This document shows, in pieces, positions 27,453 through 34,573 of a stretch of DNA of 64,000 nt. The stretch is taken from contig NZ_OCMZ01000001.1 of assembly GCF_900215485.1 (NCBI RefSeq), positions 868,001 to 932,000 of the forward strand, written 5' to 3'. Every line of letters begins with the position of its first letter. The stretch's first letter is position 1. The stretch is from Nitrosovibrio sp. Nv4. GTDB lineage: Bacteria > Pseudomonadota > Gammaproteobacteria > Burkholderiales > Nitrosomonadaceae. The notes under the pieces were generated by a model. That model was not told where the DNA came from and did not search any database. It worked only from the letters and a program-made list of their open reading frames with translations. The position numbers and the translations under genes were made by a program.

Positions 27453-27683
27453 TCAATTCGGTTCATTTTGCGCGTGGGTGCTCTTCTCGCGTGCTTCGAG
27501 TTCTTTCCTCAGTAACCAGGCGCGCACTTCACGAACTCGTACCATTTTTATGCCAGGCGAAAGCTCGATAAAACGCGGGAAGGTCGGGTCTCTCTTCATG
27601 ATTCGCCCCAGGGTGTGGCGGCTGAATCCCAGCATGTCCGCAACACCCTTCTTTCTCAGCAGCTTGTCATCCGGCATTTCCAT
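27453..27683 (-). CDS. AlpA-like helix-turn-helix regulator (second copy)
   Basis: A 76-aa protein with an AlpA/excisionase-type winged helix: LLRKKGVADMLGFSRHTLGRIMKR, then FPRFIELSPGIKMVRVREVRAWL. Such proteins control satellite-phage excision and late genes. It follows the 27683-27913 gene with a TGATG overlap and precedes the capsid gene by 73 bases, so it may regulate capsid expression. It is distinct from the AlpA at 31298. Confidence 0.78.
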   Translation of the reverse strand: MEMPDDKLLRKKGVADMLGFSRHTLGRIMKRDPTFPRFIELSPGIKMVRVREVRAWLLRKELEAREKSTHAQNEPN

Positions 27684-27913
27684 CAGTGAATGTTCCCCCT
27701 CGGTTCTTGAGCAACTAGCGTTGCCTTATCTGCCTGGAGCCGGGCAATATGCGTTTTAATCATCGCGGTAAACATGGCGCGGCCGAGGGCTTCAAAGGGC
27801 TTGCTCCCGCCTATGCTCGCAAGTGCATTCGTTACGTCAGCCAAAGGCTTCTCGCCATCAAGCAGGAAGTGTTGCGCTACCAGGTCGATGTCCTTTTCCA
27901 TTTCAGTCGTCAT
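27683..27913 (-). CDS. Hypothetical 76-aa island protein
   Basis: Not recognised. A small helical, slightly acidic protein (MTTEMEKDIDLVAQHFLL, later FEALGRAMFTAMIKTHIARLQADKA). Its stop overlaps the next start by one base (TGATG), which supports it as a real gene. It is the first gene after the repeat patch, so it begins the alpA2-capsid unit. Confidence 0.65.
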   Translation of the reverse strand: MTTEMEKDIDLVAQHFLLDGEKPLADVTNALASIGGSKPFEALGRAMFTAMIKTHIARLQADKATLVAQEPRGNIH

Positions 27914-27955
27914 TTTGTTGTCCTATCGTTAAGGTTGATAATTGCTGCTGTTCCA

Positions 27956-27971
27956 GTGCAGACGTCTGCAC
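27956..27971. repeat. 16-bp palindrome GTGCAGACGTCTGCAC, copy 2
   Basis: A perfect palindrome about 45 bases upstream of the 27683-27913 gene, in the position of an operator or promoter element for the alpA2-capsid unit. A 15/16 match occurs at 25927. Confidence 0.5.
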
Positions 27972-28093
27972 TACCTTGAGGAGTACCCCCCTCCGAAACT
28001 CCCGCACATAAAAATTCGATTAAGCAGACGGTCTAGGCGGGTGAGGCTTTGGACTTTTAACCCGCCCCCTCTGTTTCCAACTTGCTCATCAAA

Positions 28094-28311
28094 GGTGCTC
28101 AACTGAGCATCTTTGCCAAACCCTTTATCCATGCGGATTTCAGCCAAGTTGCTCAAGGTGCTCAGGTAAGGGGGTAGTGTTAGCATGTTGCTCAACATCC
28201 TTAGACTCATGAGCAGCTTGAGCACCTTAGCTGTAAGCCTTATAAGTAGTAGTAGTTGGGTAAGTTGTTCAGTGAGCATCTTGAGTGAGCACCTTGAGTA
28301 ATGTGAGCATC
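28094..28311. repeat. Iteron-like TGAGCAYC repeats
   Basis: TGAGCATC or TGAGCACC starts at 28104, 28219, 28273, 28286 and 28304; its reverse complement lies at 28094-28101 and 28157-28164. Related GTTGCTCA copies lie at 28149 and 28187. The patch directly follows the RepA-like helicase gene, the usual place for a replication origin. Confidence 0.55.
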
Positions 28312-29505
28312 TTATTCATCAGTCACATTCAACGACATTTGGGCGCCCTTGTGCTCATCAGGTAGCGCCCACCGCCAGCAAGGCGTCTCTCCTTCCGCGC
28401 TATGGCGACGAGGTTTTATTCCTAGCGTCGCCTGTGCCCTGCGCACCGTCGCCCAGGAATACCCCGCGCCCTTGGCGTATTTCTTCACGTCATCGCTCGG
28501 CACCGGCCCATTCGCTAGCACGTCACAGAGCCACTCGGCGGCATCCTCCGCCAGCGTGCTTTCGTGATCACCCTGGTCATCCTCGCGCCCCAAGGCATCA
28601 TCTGCGGATATCAGCACAATCTCTTTCTCCCATACTACCCGAGGCACACCGCCTGCCTCCTCGATGTGGTAGGCCATGCCAGTCGCGTCCGGCCCCAGGT
28701 TGTTCTTTAACGGAAGGAATAGACGCCTGTTCTGGTCGCTCTTGTCTTTGGTCACTAGGAAGGCGGCACGTGCCGCCGCCACGAATGCCAAGCTACCGGT
28801 CGACCGGTAGAGTGCTGAGCCACCTGTACCCTTGTTCAAGTGGGTAACAAAGATAATGGCAGCACCAATGCTGCTGGCCAGCTCGGACAACGGCGCTATC
28901 ACGCCCCGCACTTCCGCATTGTTGTGGGAGTCCGCGCCGTCGAGATAGGCTGATACGGGGTCAACTACGATCAGGCGGCATTGCGGTAGGGTCAGCGCGG
29001 CTTCCCGGATAGGCTCCAGGTCGCGCCGCAAACTCAGCAGCCTGGTTTCGGGGCCGCCGTCACGGTTCAAGCTTTCCACCCCGCCGACGATATGTACCCG
29101 CGCCGGATCGGCTCCTGCTGCATCCAGACGCGGCCTGATTGTGTCGGCAGGATCATCCTCTGCTGAAACAAACAGGACGTCACCTTGTGGGCATATCCCG
29201 CCCCCAGCTGGCCAGTCCCGCCCCGTTGAGACGTGTGCTGCAAAGCTTACCGTCAGCATGCTCTTGCCCAGGCCAGGATCGCCAGCTATCAGGGTGGGCT
29301 TGCCCAGGGCGATCTTCCCTGGCCATAGCCAGCGTACGGGTTGCGGCTTGACCTCGCTCGCCCTGGTAACTTTTAATCGAGATTTTGTAGACGTCTGCAC
29401 CCCATGCCCACGATCTATGTATCGCTGCTGTTCCGGAGTAAGAGTTTTTTTCTCCTTATCCAGCGCGGCCGCGCCGCGCTCTATGCTTGAAATATTGTTA
29501 CCCAT
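28312..29505 (-). CDS. RepA-like AAA/RecA-fold replicative ATPase
   Basis: 397 aa from ATG 29505, with GGAGG six bases upstream (a GTG three bases earlier is less likely). A hexameric-helicase-type RecA fold: Walker A GDPGLGKS (75-82), a sensor-like FVSAEDDPADTIRPRLDAAG, Walker B RLIVVDPVSAYLDG, and IIFVTHLNKG. This is the class of RSF1010 RepA-like ATPases found in satellites and prophages next to CHC2 primase-type proteins. The C-terminus looks like a DNA-binding winged helix (GAGYSWATVRRAQATLGIKP). It overlaps the zinc-finger gene by 8 bases. It probably unwinds the element's origin. Confidence 0.88.
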   Translation of the reverse strand: MGNNISSIERGAAALDKEKKTLTPEQQRYIDRGHGVQTSTKSRLKVTRASEVKPQPVRWLWPGKIALGKPTLIAGDPGLGKSMLTVSFAAHVSTGRDWPAGGGICPQGDVLFVSAEDDPADTIRPRLDAAGADPARVHIVGGVESLNRDGGPETRLLSLRRDLEPIREAALTLPQCRLIVVDPVSAYLDGADSHNNAEVRGVIAPLSELASSIGAAIIFVTHLNKGTGGSALYRSTGSLAFVAAARAAFLVTKDKSDQNRRLFLPLKNNLGPDATGMAYHIEEAGGVPRVVWEKEIVLISADDALGREDDQGDHESTLAEDAAEWLCDVLANGPVPSDDVKKYAKGAGYSWATVRRAQATLGIKPRRHSAEGETPCWRWALPDEHKGAQMSLNVTDE

Positions 29506-29917
29506 CACATACCTCCGTCGCGGCCTGTAGCCGTGAAGCCGCCAGCAGCAGACGCTTTCTGTCCGCCTCCGGAAGCTCCACGCCTTGGGCCACGTTATTT
29601 GCTGCTATCGATACGACCAGCGCTTCAAATGCTACGCAGCGCAGCACGTCGATTGCCGACCATGGCCGCCGCTCTTTCGCGCCGCTGTAGCCTTCCTGAC
29701 GCTCTGGAAACAAATCCTCAAGGGTGAGCCCTACCGCCGCGAGAACGTCGCTGGTAGGGCATCCTGCAAAGTCATGCAAAAGCACGCGGCCATCGTCCAG
29801 TTCTCGAATCGCCAGGGAAGGGCGGCTGTCTTCATGAGCTGGACAACGCGAAACCCACCGGCCGCGACCAGTGGGCTTCACGCCATGCAGGAGCGAAAGC
29901 AGCTTATCGACGCTCAT
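29498..29917 (-). CDS. CHC2 zinc-finger protein, primase-like
   Basis: 139 aa from ATG 29917. It has the CHC2 zinc finger of DnaG-type primases: C25-xx-H28 (RCPAHEDSRPSL) and H48...C53 (LLHDFAGC). The TOPRIM catalytic domain is absent; the remainder is a helical segment (ERRPWSAIDVLRCVAFEAL). So it may recognise template DNA and recruit a host primase rather than synthesise primers. It overlaps its neighbours on both sides, in one operon with the RepA-like ATPase. Confidence 0.85.
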   Translation of the reverse strand: MSVDKLLSLLHGVKPTGRGRWVSRCPAHEDSRPSLAIRELDDGRVLLHDFAGCPTSDVLAAVGLTLEDLFPERQEGYSGAKERRPWSAIDVLRCVAFEALVVSIAANNVAQGVELPEADRKRLLLAASRLQAATEVCDG

Positions 29918-30179
29918 CAAGCGTGCCCTCTCTTACATCTCCCAAAAGGGAAGAGGCTTTTTCGATGCGATCCATCAAATCCTGCATGACGTAGAACAAT
30001 CCGCTAAGTTGACCGGGCAGCAGATGCAATCCTTCGTCTGGTCTCGGGCTAAGCGTGATGCTCTGGACAAAATCGGCAAGATGACGCGCTTGGGAAAGCA
30101 AATCCATTGCGTTGTTCAAATCATGAATAGGATGACGGGATGTAACGGGCGCGAGTGCGACTTTGGGTTGATTAGCCAT
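29904..30179 (-). CDS. Island paralogue family, member C
   Basis: 91 aa from ATG 30179. The N-terminus MANQPKVALAPVTSRHPIHD nearly repeats that of the upstream gene (MANQTKVALAPV); the rest is a helical segment (LSGLFYVMQDLMDRIEKASSLL) also echoed there. Stop and start overlap the neighbours on both sides. Function unknown. Confidence 0.7.
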   Translation of the reverse strand: MANQPKVALAPVTSRHPIHDLNNAMDLLSQARHLADFVQSITLSPRPDEGLHLLPGQLSGLFYVMQDLMDRIEKASSLLGDVREGTLDERR

Positions 30180-30441
30180 GGTGCGCACCCTCCCGACATT
30201 CATCCAGATCGCTTACCAGATTTTCAAGGCGGTTTGATAAGTCATCCATAAGGTGGATAAATCCAAGGGACTCTACCGAGGATAACTCGATCCCATCACC
30301 TCCCTCCATGGCTCTGAAGAACATGCCACGGCAAAAATGAACTATAAAGCTAGCTTCACAGAGGGAATTCTGAACAGTTAGTAGCTCGTTATCGGCGACG
30401 GATATAACCGGCGCGAGCGCGACTTTGGTTTGATTAGCCAT
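30172..30441 (-). CDS. Island paralogue family, member B
   Basis: 89 aa from ATG 30441; the start is fixed by the shared MANQxKVALAPV N-terminus. Its body (VQNSLCEASFIVHFCRG, GFIHLMDDLSNRLENLVSDL) aligns by eye with members A and C. It overlaps member A by 8 bases and C by 8 bases in an identical arrangement, showing tandem duplication. Function unknown. Confidence 0.7.
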   Translation of the reverse strand: MANQTKVALAPVISVADNELLTVQNSLCEASFIVHFCRGMFFRAMEGGDGIELSSVESLGFIHLMDDLSNRLENLVSDLDECREGAHHG

Positions 30442-30739
30442 GATGCACCTCCGGCGCAATATAGCCTTCGATTCCGGCCTTCTCTGCCTCTTCTCGCACT
30501 ACATCAATATCGTTATGCAGTAGATCGGCCAGGTTTTTTCCGTGCGTGGCTAGACCCATGATCTCCGGCGAATCCTTGCCCAGCAATTTAATGGCAGAGA
30601 ACAGTGAGCGCATGGATTCGACATAATCCATGGCTATGTGGCAATGACACGTCAGTTCAAGGCGTGTCAGAATTGGAAAACCGTTGTGAGTGTTGTGCGG
30701 TGTAACTGGCGCGAACGCGCCTTGGGAATTGGTTTTCAT
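30434..30739 (-). CDS. Island paralogue family, member A
   Basis: 101 aa from ATG 30739 (MKTNSQGAFAPVTPHNTHN). The open frame runs on to 31024, but those upstream residues lie in the structured leader and do not resemble the paralogues. AMDYVESMRSLFSAIKLLGKD and LATHGKNLADLLHNDIDVV correspond to the helices of B and C. It begins the co-transcribed run A-B-C-CHC2-RepA. Function unknown. Confidence 0.7.
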   Translation of the reverse strand: MKTNSQGAFAPVTPHNTHNGFPILTRLELTCHCHIAMDYVESMRSLFSAIKLLGKDSPEIMGLATHGKNLADLLHNDIDVVREEAEKAGIEGYIAPEVHHG

Positions 30740-30757
30740 GGCAAGACTCCTAGCAAA

Positions 30758-30963
30758 GCGGTTTAACCGCGCCCTCACTTCCAAATGAGGGTGGGCGGCA
30801 ACAGGCAGGTTGGAAGACCGGGCTAGGACCGGCGAGCCTCTCAGCTCCCCACCTGCGCCGCCCGTAAAGGGTGGGCAGAAATGACGGACAAAAAAATAAC
30901 CGCTCAAGGCGGTTGTCCGCCTAGCACACGGGCTTCCAAACCCGACCGCTGGAACCCCAGCGG
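30758..30963 (-). ncRNA. Structured leader of the replication operon (possible regulatory RNA)
   Basis: Four short hairpins in 206 bases: GCGGTTTAACCGC (30758-30770); CCCTCA with TGAGGG (30772-30791); GGCGG with CCGCC (30908-30921); CCGCTGG with CCAGCGG (30946-30963). They lie just before the paralogue/replication operon. In P4-like satellites this position holds a leader RNA that controls replication genes and gives immunity (established for P4). The likeness here is by position and structure only. Confidence 0.4.
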
Positions 30964-31013
30964 CAAAGAAAGCATAATCCCGGCGGCATGCGGATGTCAA
31001 GGCATGAGCCGGT

Positions 31014-31301
31014 TTATTTATCATTATCCCCCGCCTTGCTGTTCGCTATTGCATCCGCAATCTTCCCAAGGGTATTCAGCTCGGCCTCCTTCATGATGCG
31101 ACGCTCCTCTGCGCGTTCATCCAGGTGCGCGAGCAAAGCTATGCCAACGACAAGCGTAGGATGCTTTCTGATTATTTCCTCTGGCAACTCCCGCGAATCA
31201 AGAAGGCCGATTAAAACCTGTGCTGCTAACAGAAGCTGGTCGCCAGCGTAAAAAAGGCCATCGTTGTTCAGCTTATCGAAGTCGATTTCCGACGCGCTCA
31301 T
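31014..31301 (-). CDS. Hypothetical 95-aa island protein
   Basis: Not recognised. Helical and acidic, with a hydrophobic middle (YAGDQLLLAAQVLIGLLDSRELPEEII) and a charged C-terminal helix (HLDERAEERRIMKEAEL). It resembles, in size and leucine pattern, small genes that follow alpA in satellites. Its ATG overlaps the alpA TGA (ATGA), so it is in the alpA transcript. Confidence 0.65.
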   Translation of the reverse strand: MSASEIDFDKLNNDGLFYAGDQLLLAAQVLIGLLDSRELPEEIIRKHPTLVVGIALLAHLDERAEERRIMKEAELNTLGKIADAIANSKAGDNDK

Positions 31302-31504
31302 TGCGCTACCGCTTTCCGTGCGAGTGCGCGTGGACGACTGGCTACCCAGGCTTGCACCTCTTCACTATGCCAGCCGCTGGCGCACTCAGAAAGCTTAACT
31401 CTTGATGGGAATTGCCCTGATGCTTCCAGGCGATAAATTGAAGATCGAGAGAGCCCGGTTACACGTGAGACTTCGGGCTGTTTTAATATGGATTTGAGTT
31501 GCAC
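31298..31504 (-). CDS. alpA: AlpA family transcriptional regulator
   Basis: 68 aa, GTG start at 31504 with AGGAGG four bases upstream. A winged-helix AlpA protein: ILKQPEVSRVTGLSRSSIYRLEASGQFPSRVKLSE, then GWHSEEVQAWVASR. AlpA proteins switch P4-like integrase and late genes. It starts a separate unit after the terminator at 31584-31611. Confidence 0.88.
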   Translation of the reverse strand: MQLKSILKQPEVSRVTGLSRSSIYRLEASGQFPSRVKLSECASGWHSEEVQAWVASRPRALARKAVAQ

Positions 31505-31583
31505 AATACCTCCTATGGAATATCAACGTGCTTTATGCGACGTTGCAGGAGGTCATGCTAGAGTGATACTTAACAAAGATAAA

Positions 31584-31611
31584 CGCCGCTAATAAGAGCA
31601 AATTAGCGGCG
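31584..31611 (-). terminator. Hairpin terminator of the integrase-side unit
   Basis: A perfect 10-bp stem, CGCCGCTAAT (31584-31593) with ATTAGCGGCG (31602-31611), loop AAGAGCAA. On the minus strand a T-rich stretch (tttatctttgtt) follows. It lies between the small ORF at 31617 and alpA. Confidence 0.65.
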
Positions 31612-31616
31612 AAAGA

Positions 31617-31799
31617 TTAGGAGGATTTCTCGATGCTGCTTTTCGGTCGCCTTGGATAAATTATCTTATCAAGGCGTGATGCTGTTATTCCATATCGTTC
31701 AGCTACAATTTCCAACGCTTCTCTATAAGCATCAAATCCTTGCTGCGGTTTATGACTGTTTACTGCTTTCAACTTCATCATGGTGAAGTTCAGGTCCAT
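31617..31799 (-). CDS. Hypothetical 60-aa basic island protein
   Basis: Not recognised. A small basic protein: ALEIVAERYGITASRLDKIIYPRRPKSS suggests a short DNA-binding helix. No good ribosome site; an internal Met at residue 7 or 8 could also be the start. Two direct repeats overlap its start (31799-31828). Confidence 0.45.
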   Translation of the reverse strand: MDLNFTMMKLKAVNSHKPQQGFDAYREALEIVAERYGITASRLDKIIYPRRPKSSIEKSS

Positions 31800-31828
31800 T
31801 CTGTAAACAACAGTTCTGTAAAAAACAG
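31799..31828. promoter_or_regulatory. Tandem 15-bp direct repeat, operator-like
   Basis: TTCTGTAAACAACAG (31799-31813) is followed at once by TTCTGTAAAAAACAG (31814-31828), one mismatch. Each copy carries a CTGT...ACAG dyad. The site overlaps the start of the 60-aa ORF, fitting a repressor operator. Confidence 0.5.
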
Positions 31829-31843
31829 ATGCGCCTGTTTGGT

Positions 31844-32029
31844 CTAAACTACGTTTTCTCCCACTTTTTTTTTAATTTTTCCTTCAATAATATCCGCAAC
31901 AAAAATTCTTAATTCAGGCGTGAGTCTTTTCTCGCTTCTAAGTAATTGAGCTAATGGTTCAGCGTTACCTTCGTTAAGATAGCTGGTCACAGCAGAATTC
32001 CGTATGAGTTCATCAAAATTAAGGGGCAT
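31844..32029 (-). CDS. Hypothetical 61-aa island protein
   Basis: Not recognised. Sequence such as PLAQLLRSEKRLTPELRIFVADIIEGKIKKKVG looks like a small soluble protein often seen next to integrases. It begins 18 bases after the integrase stop, so it may be in the same transcript. Confidence 0.55.
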   Translation of the reverse strand: MPLNFDELIRNSAVTSYLNEGNAEPLAQLLRSEKRLTPELRIFVADIIEGKIKKKVGENVV

Positions 32030-32047
32030 ATGTGAAAATCCTCTTTG

Positions 32048-33256
32048 TCAGTTTAATTTAAAGGTCAAAATCTTTGCCCCAGTTGTAAGACTGTCCAAGT
32101 AGTCCGCCCACAACTGCATCATTTCGCGCCGCTCTTTTAGAAACTTCGTGCGGTTATATGCAGCGCCCAGGACATCAGGCACTTTGTGCGCCAGCTGGTG
32201 TTCGATGACTTCCGGCTTCTGGTGTAGCTCTTCAGCCAGAATGGTTCGCGCCATTGCCCGAAAGCCATGCCCCGTTATTTCAGTCTTAGTGTCGTATCCC
32301 ATCCTGCGCAAGGCAGCGTTGATCGCAGCATCGCTCATGGGCTTTCTAGAGTCGCGCCCAGGAAAGACATATTGCCCGGCCCCCGTCAGCGCCCGGAGCT
32401 CGCGGAGAGTTGCCACCGCCTGGGTGGCCAGAGGAACGGAATGTTCGGTCTTTGTCTTGGTGACGAAGTAGCGCCACTCGGGTTTATCGAAGTCAATATT
32501 CTTCCACTCCGCGCGCCGTAGCTCACCAGGACGCACGAACAACATAGGGGCAAGGCGTAAGGCACACTGAACCACAAAAGTGCCTCTGAAGCCCTGGATT
32601 GCGCGCAACAACTCACCAACCTGAACAGGATCGGTGATCGAAGCGAAATGGTTTTTTCTAGTGGAGGGTATTGCGTCCTTTAAGTCCTGGGAGGGATCGC
32701 GCTCCGCTCTTCCTGTCGCCACGGCATAGCGAAACACCTGCCCGCAATTTTGTTTGATTCGGTGTGCCGTATCCAGCGCGCCCCGGGTTTCCGTACGACG
32801 GATTACTGCGAGCAGCTGAGGCGGAGTTATCTCAGCAATGGGCTTATTCCCCATCCAGGGGAAAACATCATTTTCGAGACGCCTGATAATTTTGTCACTA
32901 TGAGACGCCGCCCACTGAGGGGAAAACTTCGCGAACCACTCCCGCGCTATCACTTCGAAGCTGTTCGCCGCATTTTCCCTGTTTGTGTGTTTGGACTGCT
33001 GCTTGACTATGGCAGGATCAACACCGTTGGCCAACAGCTTGCGGGCATCGTCTCGCCGCTGGCGAGCCAAGCTTAGGGGCACATCGGGATACACACCAAA
33101 GGCAAGTCGCTTCTCTTTTCCTCCAAAGCGGTACTTTAATCGCCAGTATTTCGAGGCGTTGGGCATCACTTCAAGGTACATGCCCCCGCCATCCGCCATC
33201 TTATAAGGCTTGGCTTCAGGCTTCGCCTTGCGCACTGCCATATCGTTTAATTTCAT
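32048..33256 (-). CDS. int: P4-type tyrosine integrase
   Basis: A 402-aa site-specific recombinase. N-terminal Arm-DNA-binding domain of the DUF4102 type (KPYKMADGGGMYLEV, WRLKYRFGGKEKRLAFGVYPD), SAM-like core-binding domain, then the catalytic domain with R242 (RPGEL), H330-G-F-R333, H357 (QLAHK) and the nucleophile Y367 (AAYNRT). Full length and apparently active. It lies 178 bases from the tRNA-Ala 3' end, the target. Arm-type repeats flank it at 33270-33319. Confidence 0.95.
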   Translation of the reverse strand: MKLNDMAVRKAKPEAKPYKMADGGGMYLEVMPNASKYWRLKYRFGGKEKRLAFGVYPDVPLSLARQRRDDARKLLANGVDPAIVKQQSKHTNRENAANSFEVIAREWFAKFSPQWAASHSDKIIRRLENDVFPWMGNKPIAEITPPQLLAVIRRTETRGALDTAHRIKQNCGQVFRYAVATGRAERDPSQDLKDAIPSTRKNHFASITDPVQVGELLRAIQGFRGTFVVQCALRLAPMLFVRPGELRRAEWKNIDFDKPEWRYFVTKTKTEHSVPLATQAVATLRELRALTGAGQYVFPGRDSRKPMSDAAINAALRRMGYDTKTEITGHGFRAMARTILAEELHQKPEVIEHQLAHKVPDVLGAAYNRTKFLKERREMMQLWADYLDSLTTGAKILTFKLN

Positions 33257-33269
33257 GAGGGAACCTGAT

Positions 33270-33319
33270 TGGGGGCATCAAATTTGAATTGGGGGCATTT
33301 GTTGCCGAATTATGCCCCC
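33270..33319. promoter_or_regulatory. Three GGGGGCAT/ATGCCCCC arm-type sites
   Basis: TGGGGGCAT at 33270-33278 and 33290-33298, then TATGCCCCC at 33311-33319 in the other orientation. The same motif is paired at 24286-24307 inside the far end. Likely integrase arm sites; they also lie in the integrase promoter region, where they could give self-control. Confidence 0.5.
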
Positions 33320-33377
33320 TTTAGGTGCGGGATTCAATAGAACTTGATGAGATGTGACGGGACGTAAGACCAATGAA

Positions 33378-33400
33378 AAAGCCCGCAGGGCGCGGGCTTT
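33378..33400 (-). terminator. Terminator downstream of tRNA-Ala
   Basis: AAAGCCCGC (33378-33386) with GCGGGCTTT (33392-33400), loop AGGGC, with A- and T-tracts on both sides. It ends the leftward tRNA transcript and may shield the island from it. Confidence 0.8.
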
Positions 33401-33433
33401 TGGGACTTCTTGGGACTTGCTGGAACATCTAAA

Positions 33434-33509
<76 letters not shown>

Positions 33510-33618
33510 GATTGTTGCGCGTATTTTATAACAAAAACCCGCGGCTTAATATGAAGTTGCCAAAGGATAAGGTTTTACAGATATTTCGCGTGCGATGGCG
33601 GGAAAAATTTGAAACTCC

Positions 33619-34518
33619 TCACACCCAATCCTTGCCAATCAGGAAATCCGTATAGAGCTTCTCCTCAGAGCTACCAGCCTCGGGCTTCCAGTCATAACGC
33701 CATTTCACAATAGGGGGTAGAGACATCAGGATGGATTCGGTGCGCCCACCCGATTGAAGTCCGAACAGGGTTCCGCGGTCCCACACCAGATTGAATTCCA
33801 CATAACGGCCCCGACGGTAAGCCTGGAAGTCGCGCTCACGCTCGGCATAAGGCGTATTTAGGCGGCGCTCCAGGATCGGCACATAGGCGGGGAGGAAGTG
33901 ATCGCCAACACTTTTGGTCAGGTTGAAGCAGCTATCGAAATCCGGCTTACCTAGATCATCGAAGAAGATGCCACCGATGCCGCGCGGCTCTTTGCGGTGT
34001 TTCAGGTAAAAATAGTCGTCGCACCATTTTTTGAAGCGGGGGTGAAAATCGCGCCCGAACGGTTGTAGCGCATTTTTGCAGGTCTGATGAAAATGTACGG
34101 CGTCTTCTTCAAAACCGTAATACGGGGTCAGGTCCATGCCGCCGCCGAACCACCATACCGGATCGGCGCCCTCTTTTCGCGCTTCCAGATAACGCACGTT
34201 TAGATGTACTGTTGGGGCGTAGGGGTTGCGGGGATGCAATACAATCGATACGCCCATTGCCTCGAATCCTCGGCCCGACAATTCCGGCCGTGCGGCAGTG
34301 GCTGAGGCGGGTAGCCCACCACCGAATACATGCGAGTAGTTCACTCCGCCCCGCTCGAACACGTTGCCCTCTTCCATTACGCAGCTTAAACCGCCGCCTC
34401 CCTCCGGGCGTTCCCATCCGTCGCGGTGAAAGCGTTTGCCATCCACCTCTTCCAAACGCTCGACTATACTTTCTTGAAGTCCGGTGAAAAATTCTTTAGC
34501 TTGCTGAATGGTGTCCAT
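33619..34518 (-). CDS. hemF: Oxygen-dependent coproporphyrinogen III oxidase
   Basis: A 299-aa enzyme that makes protoporphyrinogen IX from coproporphyrinogen III using O2. HemF signatures: [39 protein letters not shown] (conserved His), [13 protein letters not shown], and the end [34 protein letters not shown]. Full length. It follows purD by 55 bases on the same strand. The heme demand of an ammonia oxidiser fits. Confidence 0.97.
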   Translation of the reverse strand: MDTIQQAKEFFTGLQESIVERLEEVDGKRFHRDGWERPEGGGGLSCVMEEGNVFERGGVNYSHVFGGGLPASATAARPELSGRGFEAMGVSIVLHPRNPYAPTVHLNVRYLEARKEGADPVWWFGGGMDLTPYYGFEEDAVHFHQTCKNALQPFGRDFHPRFKKWCDDYFYLKHRKEPRGIGGIFFDDLGKPDFDSCFNLTKSVGDHFLPAYVPILERRLNTPYAERERDFQAYRRGRYVEFNLVWDRGTLFGLQSGGRTESILMSLPPIVKWRYDWKPEAGSSEEKLYTDFLIGKDWV

Positions 34519-34573
34519 TCAATTTTCCGTAGTGCCGTCTGGTTCAAGTTGCCAGACTGGCTTGGCTATAAGT

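Larger units (their letters stand above)
27914..28311. other. Gene-free patch with palindrome and iteron-like repeats
   Basis: 398 bases between the RepA-like ATPase and the alpA2-capsid unit. It contains the 16-bp palindrome (27956-27971) and seven copies of a TGAGCAYC motif (28094-28311). A 102-codon minus frame spans 27971-28279, but it is made largely of the repeats and lacks protein character, so I do not call it. Confidence 0.55.

Noticed and set aside
27971-28279. 102-codon minus frame in the repeat patch
   Set aside because: Its residues follow the iteron-like repeats; no ribosome site or coupling.
29386-29399. Third palindrome copy as an operator
   Set aside because: It has a mismatch and lies within the coding sequence of the RepA-like gene, so it may be chance; listed only as part of the repeat finding.
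30740-31024. N-terminal extension of paralogue A
   Set aside because: It runs through the hairpin-rich leader and does not align with B and C; the ATG at 30739 fits the family.
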